A program made the position numbers and the translations under genes. A stretch of 64,000 bases of DNA, taken from positions 3,846,501-3,910,500 of the forward strand of contig OY776123.1 in NCBI GenBank assembly GCA_963675135.1, in the 5' to 3' direction. Below are positions 58,380 to 64,000 of the stretch, piece after piece (within the stretch, counting starts at the first letter, position 1; each line of letters begins with the position of its first letter). This DNA is from Galeopsis tetrahit (lineage: Eukaryota > Streptophyta > Magnoliopsida > Lamiales > Lamiaceae). The notes under the pieces are model-generated. The model was not told the DNA's origin. It saw only the letters and a program-made list of their open reading frames with translations, and made no database searches.

Positions 58380-59591
58380 CTTGCAGTTAAGAAGTCATTG
58401 TGGGCAGCAGCTAGCATCTTCTAACATGTGTTGAATCATTAACCAACCATTTTCATTTCAGGATAGCCAAGACTTTATCAGTAAGTTGTTAATAATCATT
58501 TAACACAATTATTATCATCTAATTATTATTGTTGGTTTACTTTTCATTTTATAGATTGGACAATTAAGGTACACACTCCCTTTGTTGTCAAATCTAGTTA
58601 CTTACATTAAAAAAAAAAAAAAAAAAGTTATATGGTTTATAATTATTGTATTGGTTGAAAATTATTCAAACTCTATGTTTGTTTGTACTCTGTTTTTTAG
58701 GTTTGATTTTTTTAACAATATTTAAATTACTAGTTTTGATATTGAATCTATATAATAATGATTGGAGATAAAAACTTATTTCAAAGTAGTTAATTATTAG
58801 AATTCATTTCCGTATTTATAATTAATTGAGCATAATCATCTATGATGAATATTATAATGGTAAAAAATTCTCTAAAATTATCTAATCATATTAAGAATAT
58901 TTCAGAAACTTTCTTTTCCTTCTTTCTTTTCTATTCTAGGTATTTTTTCTTGATATGTTAGTTAAACATAGTCACTCTATTTGTGAATTTTTTATTTCTC
59001 AACTATACACAAATAATATTAATTGAAGATAAATTCAGTAGAAATTGTGAAAAAAAATTGGGTTTAGGAATTTTTATCAGTAGAAATTGAAAAAAATATT
59101 GGCTTCTAGAATTTATGAATTAAAAGGGGAAAATAGTGTAAAAAAGAATTAGCGCTTAAAACTCTTTCTCCGTTAGTAATAACAGATTCACTAACATCAA
59201 CATCAATTTTGATTAAAAAAAATGAGATTATTCTCTAATAGAGTCACTATTACTACCCATTAAGCAAATAGAAACACCACCTTTAATAATTATCTAATAG
59301 AGTCAAATTAAAGCCAAAAAAACCCATAATGCCCTTAATCTCATTATTTAAATTAATTGCCTGATTTAAAACTAAATCGAATTTTTGAAATTCCATAAAA
59401 TGGGCAACTAAGTTAATTCCTAGAATTGAAGTTATGATAACAGAAAGTCACTCACTTTCCAAATTCGAAAATTAAATTACCAGATTCTTTGTTATTCGCT
59501 GAAATCGTTTCTGTAAAATTGCCCAACTTCCATTTTCAAAATCGATTTCCGAGTTTCGTATATGCACTGAAATTTCCCAAATTGAATTTTC
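58380..59591. other. AT-rich interior of the Pack-MULE, no clear coding
   Basis: An exon-like word after a TTTCAG acceptor (about 58463-58482, then GTAAG) is visible on the plus strand, but it is too short to identify. Paired CTCTAATAGAGTC words occur at 59233-59315 and again at 62165-62245. Confidence 0.35.
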
Positions 59592-59724
59592 AATCTCAGA
59601 AAACCATCCAGGAATAACGGAGGAGATAGAGTCGGGTAGCGCCGTCGTGGTGCCGTTATTCTGTTCCATATCGACCGAAGTGGCGTCGTTCTGTTCCTCC
59701 TCCCGATGTCTCTTCACCGGCAAC

Positions 59725-61562
59725 TAGGAGTGAAAACGGATCGGATACGGACGGATAGTGCTTATACCGTATCCTAAACCACATTTTTTTCTCGAATTCG
59801 GAGTCGGATACAGAAAAAGCGGATTCGGATACGAATTCGGAATATTCGGTATACGGATACGGAACGGATATCGGACGAATCCGGGCCGGATTCGAATAAC
59901 TATAATCGGATAATATATTTCAAATGGAAATCATCAAAATGTGATTTAAACACATAAAAAATCAACAAACATGAAATCATCAAAATATATCATTCGTAAA
60001 CATCACCACTCCAGCACAACATAATGCCTAAGAAGACATATATAATATTATACCCAAGCATGAATAAAGCAATCAACAAACTACTCCTAAGCCAAAGAAT
60101 CATCCACTCATGAAAACATTAAAACCATACGTAACATACATACGTTTCTTTTAAGTTTTAACTAATGCTAATGATTAATGAAGAATAAAGCACACCATCA
60201 AACACAAGTCTAAAACATAATTCCTTAATAAAAAAAAAAGCAGGGAACATAAATTGGTTGAATGAAAACTTAAGAGGGACAGGGAAGAACATAGTTATTG
60301 AACATCAAATGGAGGCCTCAACTCTCGGATCCTCATCAATCCTCATCACTGTCCATTTCTTCTTCAACATATATTTTTTTGTATAAGCAGTTAGTATTTC
60401 AAGTTTGCAACTAACATGAAACCCAATTATAATTTAAGAAGTAATAATGATAAACCTCATCCCCATATTTGCAACAAGTGTTTCCAAAACTTCAAGATCA
60501 GCAACAATGGATCCAATATTTTTTTGAGAACCTGAAATTTTTATAAGAAAATGCATAAGAGGATTATAGATACATAATTCTCCTGTAGATGATACAGCCA
60601 CACTTCTTGCACTTTCCCTACATAAACCATTTTCAAAGAATATTCTTGAATTAATGAGAAATAATATGAAACAAAGCAGAAAAATTAATTAGTTCTTGAA
60701 TTAATTCAGATTAAATTAAAGTGGAGATCTAACCTAATTTCTTGGATGGATGTGCTAGGTTTGGGAAGGACATTCAGAGACTGTGAATAGGAGGCGACGG
60801 ACATCTCACTGACGGCAAGGTTGATCGGCGACGGTGGATCTCCTTCCATTTGCCCAATCTGATTCACAGTTCGCCCAATTATCATTCAATTTATGATATG
60901 CGTGCAAATGTTCGAATGTACACAGTACACATAAATACTTACTCTATTCATAGATTTTTATGTAGTTTAGTGGGTAATATAAGAAATTAAAGAAAAAGTA
61001 ATGTACAACAAAATACAAGCACACTAAGAACCACCTCCTCAATTTTCCTCCATTTCATTTAATGGAGTTTCAACAATTTGTACCTTAAATTTTCTCTGAA
61101 TCTAATCGTGGCTCGGGATGCAGGGTGGCAGCGACGTCAAGATGGGGGCTGGGACGGGCGGTCGACGATGGGGGTCGGGGCTGGGGGTGCAGCCGTGCAG
61201 GGGCCAAAAAGGGAAGGGAAGGAGGAGTGGGCGGCGGACGCTGGGGGTGAGGGTTTAGGCTTTTTAGTTTTTAATAAGGCCCAATAATGTTATAAGTTAT
61301 AATAGAGCTTTAATAAAATTAATATAAAATATAAAATAAAATATATTAAAAAATTCGGGTATCCGGATTTATTATCCGGATAATATCCAATAAAATATGG
61401 GAAAACTCGAATACGGTCGGATATTATGTATTCTGAATCTGAAGTCAACTATCCGTATCCGAATCCGTATCCGCCCGAATACTAAATTTTTATACCGAAT
61501 TCGTATCCGACCGAATACGGTTCCGGATCGGTCGGGAAATATCCGATCCGTTTTCACCCATG
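59725..61562. mobile_element. hAT element (1,838 bp) inserted in the SPDS fragment
   Basis: The ends TAGGAGTGAAAACGGATCGG and, inverted, CATGGGTGAAAACGGATCGG are followed by GGATAC/GTATCC-rich subterminal repeats. The 8-bp target duplication is CCGGCAAC (59717-59724) and CCGGTAAC (61563-61570), one mismatch. Removing it restores the SPDS reading frame, which confirms the boundaries. It carries a small three-exon ORF and a GC-rich leader-like patch (about 61110-61255) but no visible hAT transposase. Confidence 0.88.
60305..60849 (-). CDS. Unrecognised three-exon ORF carried by the hAT element (127 aa)
   Basis: Candidate exons in order are 60734-60849, 60456-60617 and 60305-60410, with GT-AG junctions in consistent phase (384 nt with stop). 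It begins MEGDPPSPINLAVSEMSVAS, has a Ser-rich middle (RESARSVAVSSTGELC) and a leucine-rich segment (IGSIVADLEVLETLVANMG). The end is basic, then acidic. I recognise no domain. It could be a host gene fragment taken up by the hAT, or a remnant of the element's own gene. Exon 3 also has a second open frame ending VEEEMDSDED, so the final junction is uncertain. Whether it is expressed is unknown. Confidence 0.45.
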
Positions 61563-62522
61563 CCGGTAACTCAGTCACGGATTCAGTCCCTTCTGCCATT
61601 GAAGGATGTGAGTGTGTGTATATTCACGCAGTGAGTGTATGAGAGATGATACGATGTATCCAATACTTTTCTATTACTTTTTATCGTTCGATTATTGTTC
61701 ATATCATCAAATCAATCATTGATAGTATGCACATGCACTAAATACTGCATTGACACATATCCTACATGTGCATTAACTTCTGTATTTGAAACATGTACAG
61801 ACATGTCGACTCCTGTGCACAAACATATTCTACCGATATTTAAGTGTTTAAATGATATGCACCTACTCACGCATATTATTATGTATGCACATGATATATG
61901 TCATACGGATATGCAATGTCTTAGTTGTTGATAGTTTACGTGGTTCTATAGTTAAAAGGTTACAAGTTCATATGAATATGCATTCGACACTGCATGGGTT
62001 AAAATACAGATTTTCAGAATCCCTTAAAGGTGATTGATTTTTGGGAATTCGAGAAATTGCATTTAAGAATTGATTGGATGTTTAGTTGACTAATAATTGT
62101 GTATTTTATAAATTCGAAATTTCAAAATATGGTGGAAGGTCATAATTGACAAAAAATTCAAATTTTGACTCTATTAGATTAAAAAAATTATGCTAGGTTC
62201 TATTAGAGAAAAGATGGTGTGAGATGACTCTATTAGGTATTTACCCAAAAAAAAATTAAGAGATCAATTTTGATAGTGACTAAATGTGGGTGGTCAAATT
62301 TGAAAAGAGGTAAACTTGAGTGATAAAAATGATATTTTTCCAACTAGAGATGAGAAATACTCAAAGTTCAAGCCTAAAGTACTTGCGGGTGAGGTTGTTT
62401 CAATTCCATAAGTACTGGTCTAAATGTGATTGTTTAATGACTGAATTTTATTGGTTGAATGACTAATAACAAAAAAATTCCAAAAAATAAATAAAAAAAT
62501 ATCGACTTGATTGAATGAGTAA

Positions 62523-62942
62523 GGGTGTGTTTGCAAACCATAGTGATTGCTTCAAAGTGATTAAAATTGATTTTTGTAATAAAATAGAAAATTGATAGTG
62601 TTTTAAAATTAAGCACTTTAAATCAATTGTGTATATGTTGTGGTGTTTACAAAACAAATCAATTTTTTTTTATAAATTTACAAAAAACATCTTTATTACA
62701 TTTAGATAGGTAATGTGTAAAGATGAAATATTATTTAAATTGTGAGGGCAAAATTGTAAAATTAATTATTATAATGATGAGAAACACATAGAAGCTATTA
62801 GAAGTATGTGGAGGGTGCTTCACCAAAATCACTTTTAACAAATTAACTTAATCACTTGATTGTGTTTGCAAACACTCCAAAAGTAATTCTATTTGAAAAA
62901 AAAAAGTGATTTTAAGCAACTTCTAGTGTTTTCAAACACCCC
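62523..62942. mobile_element. Harbinger-like MITE family B (420 bp), intact ends
   Basis: The left end GGGTGTGTTTGCAAACC and inverted right end GGGGTGTTTGAAAACAC are flanked by TAA (62520-62522, 62943-62945). Homologous to 19365-19784 over most of its length. No ORF. Confidence 0.85.
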
Positions 62943-62945
62943 TAA

Positions 62946-63527
62946 TTGTTTGCTACGACACGGAGGATGGCGAAGCAATTGGGTTACACTTTCTTGAATA
63001 AAAAACTTAGATTTGGGACAAGTAATAGTAAAAATTGATGTGAAATGGGTGGTGGATACAATTCACGATTCTTCAATGACAAACTCAGTATTTGAAGATG
63101 CCAAATACTTGTATACAACCGCGGGCACGGTGCCCCCTTCTATTTCAAGTAATTTTTAAATTTCAATTCTAACCCGGTTATTCGACCCGTTTGCATTTAG
63201 GTCATTTGCAAGAAAAGTTTCTCTCACTAAATAAACTGCTTCCACTCGTGAAGGCGACGGAGGACGGCGTTGAGGCTGACGACGCTGAGGCGGCCGATGG
63301 ACGGACGCGATTTGGGTGTTTTTTCGAATTAAAAGTCGAATTTTAGGGCTGCAATTTCATCTTCTACGGCGGGCGGGCGGCAGCGATTTAATTTCTACGG
63401 CGGGCGGGCGACGGCGATTTCATCTTCTAGGGCTAGGACGGCGATTTGTTGAGTGTTGTAATTCATCTTTGATAGGGCGAAGAGATTCCACAATTGACGG
63501 GAAATTGCTGAAAGAATAAGCAAATGA
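62946..63527. other. GC-rich leader-like region with short repeats
   Basis: Between about 63245 and 63440 the DNA turns GC-rich and TTCTACGGCGGGCGGGCG occurs twice (about 63362 and 63397), with a CTTCTAGGGCTAGGACGGCG variant after. It resembles a gene leader on the plus strand, but no clear start codon leads into the following coding stretch. Confidence 0.4.
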
Positions 63528-63630
63528 CGAAGAAGAAGAACTGACAAAGCTTTTGTTACCCAAAGTGGAGGGACTGCCGAAACTCCTCGTTCTGCTGTAG
63601 AAACCAATTTCACAACTTATTTTGCTCCAG
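63528..63630 (+). pseudogene. Possible upstream exon joined to the PPR fragment
   Basis: Open for 34 codons after a TGA, reading KAFVTQSGGTAETPRSAV and ending CTCCAG/GTACAAAA, a possible donor. An acceptor TTTCCAG at 63682 would join it in frame to the PPR fragment, but the intron would be only 52 bp, short for plants. I do not recognise the protein. An ATG at 63524 lies in another frame and stops after seven codons. Confidence 0.3.
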
Positions 63631-63682
63631 GTACAAAAATTATAAATTTATGGGTTTTATTTTCCCTTTCTTAAATTTCCAG

Positions 63683-64000
63683 AATTAATGAAGCCTTCTA
63701 AATTTGTTCACCTTTTAAGTAGTGGTGAGGCTGCTCCGAATTCAATTTCCTTTTATGCTTTCTTGAATGCATGTTTTTTTTTTTTTTTAATTACATTAAA
63801 TACCCATCCTTTTTTCCCTCCCATGACTCGAACACAGGATTTAAGACCTAGGTAGTGGTGCTCTAACCACTTGAACTATCCCACTCTTCTTGAATGCATG
63901 TTTTGATGGTAGATATTTTAGACAGGGGCAGCAGTTACATGGGTATTTGATCAAATGAGGGCATGAAGCTGAAATTTCAGTCTCAAAAGGATTGATTGAT
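63683..64000 (+). pseudogene. PPR protein fragment broken by a SINE and a stop codon, cut by the window edge
   Basis: The frame reads MKPSKFVHLLSSGEAAPNSI and SFYAFLNA, is interrupted by the SINE (63774-63886 plus duplicated target), and resumes in frame as CFDGRYFRQGQQLHGYLIK. A TGA at 63956 follows, then GHEAEISVSKGLID to the window end. This is the PLS-class pentatricopeptide pattern (LNAC...GQQLHGYLIK.G....VS.GLID), close in feel to LOI1/MEF11-type organellar RNA editing factors. PPR proteins of this class act in organelle RNA editing; this copy is unlikely to work. The remaining repeats, if any, lie beyond 64000. Confidence 0.8.
63774..63886 (-). mobile_element. tRNA-derived SINE, copy 3, inside the PPR fragment
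   Basis: Minus strand: GAGTGGGATAGTTCAAGTGG, a B-box variant TGTTCGAGTC, the same body as the other two copies, and an A tail of about 15. Target duplication TTCTTGAATGCATG at 63760-63773 and 63887-63900 is perfect and lies inside PPR coding sequence. Confidence 0.9.

Larger units (their letters stand above)
59592..61599 (-). pseudogene. SPDS: Spermidine synthase first-exon fragment, split by a hAT element
   Basis: The minus strand starts at the ATG at 61599 and reads MAEGTESVTELP; at 61563 the frame enters the hAT element and resumes beyond it at 59724 with PVKRHREEEQND. It continues in the same frame to ALPDSISSVIPGWFSEI, ending at 59592. This is the N-terminus of plant spermidine synthase, up to the invariant GWFSEI. 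The next expected residues (SPMWPGE) are missing and the frame runs on into unrelated sequence. No catalytic exon is found nearby, so the fragment cannot make the enzyme that converts putrescine to spermidine. The surrounding MULE-like ends suggest capture by a Pack-MULE, with the hAT arriving later. The 5' leader upstream of the ATG is present. Confidence 0.85.
57549..62341. mobile_element. Pack-MULE-like element (4.8 kb including a nested hAT)
   Basis: The left end GGAAAATATCACTTTTGATC and the inverted right end GGAAAAATATCATTTTTATC continue as related inverted repeats for roughly 90 bp (CAAGTTTA, TTTGGTCACCACC / TTTGACCACCCAC). The flanks AATTAGAGC (57540-57548) and AACTAGAGA (62342-62350) agree at 7 of 9 bases, as a decayed Mutator 9-bp duplication would. 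Inside are a relic of a MULE-type N-terminal domain, a spermidine synthase first exon and a later hAT insertion. Net length without the hAT is about 2.95 kb. The diverged ends suggest an old element. Confidence 0.65.

Overview
The window is nuclear DNA of a flowering plant. The evidence is GT-AG introns, AT-rich intergenic DNA, Stowaway/Tourist-type MITEs, a plant bHLH with an ACT-like tail, a plant-type spatacsin and a PPR fragment. A eudicot, possibly Lamiales, is my guess; the sequence alone does not settle the species. Two intact host genes are present, both on the minus strand. The rest is mostly transposable elements, many nested, and several of them carry or break gene fragments.

Layout. 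1-11.2 kb: MITEs and Mutator-like (MULE) insertions, a GC-rich MULE at 5.3-6.4 kb and a 660-bp hAT element. 11.25-12.57 kb: a four-exon bHLH93-like transcription factor (309 aa). 13-24 kb: intergenic DNA with two Stowaways, a CACTA-like end with 130-bp tandem repeats, a SINE, a second 660-bp hAT copy and a Harbinger-like MITE. 24.5-46.6 kb: one spatacsin (SPG11-type) gene, 25 coding exons. The exons sum to 9,435 nt with continuous phase, giving 3,144 aa; its introns hold two solo LTRs in opposite orientation, two Stowaways and two inverted-repeat elements. 48.5-53.2 kb: a complete, apparently young Copia retrotransposon (167-bp LTRs differing at one base, 5-bp target duplication, intact 1,422-aa Gag-Pol).

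53.2-64 kb is a dense nest. A Helitron splits the second unit of a tandem duplication. A Harbinger-like element contains a MITE. A 4.8-kb MULE-like element carries a relic of a MULE-type N-terminal domain and the first exon of spermidine synthase. That exon is itself split by a 1.84-kb hAT element, which holds a three-exon ORF (127 aa) I do not recognise. At the right edge a PPR coding fragment is broken by a SINE and by a stop codon.

The two intact genes are unrelated housekeeping or regulatory loci and form no pathway together. The notable part is the TE nest: in several places a second copy of the target, or an open reading frame, shows what the site looked like before insertion. All boundaries were read by eye; no alignments or searches were run.
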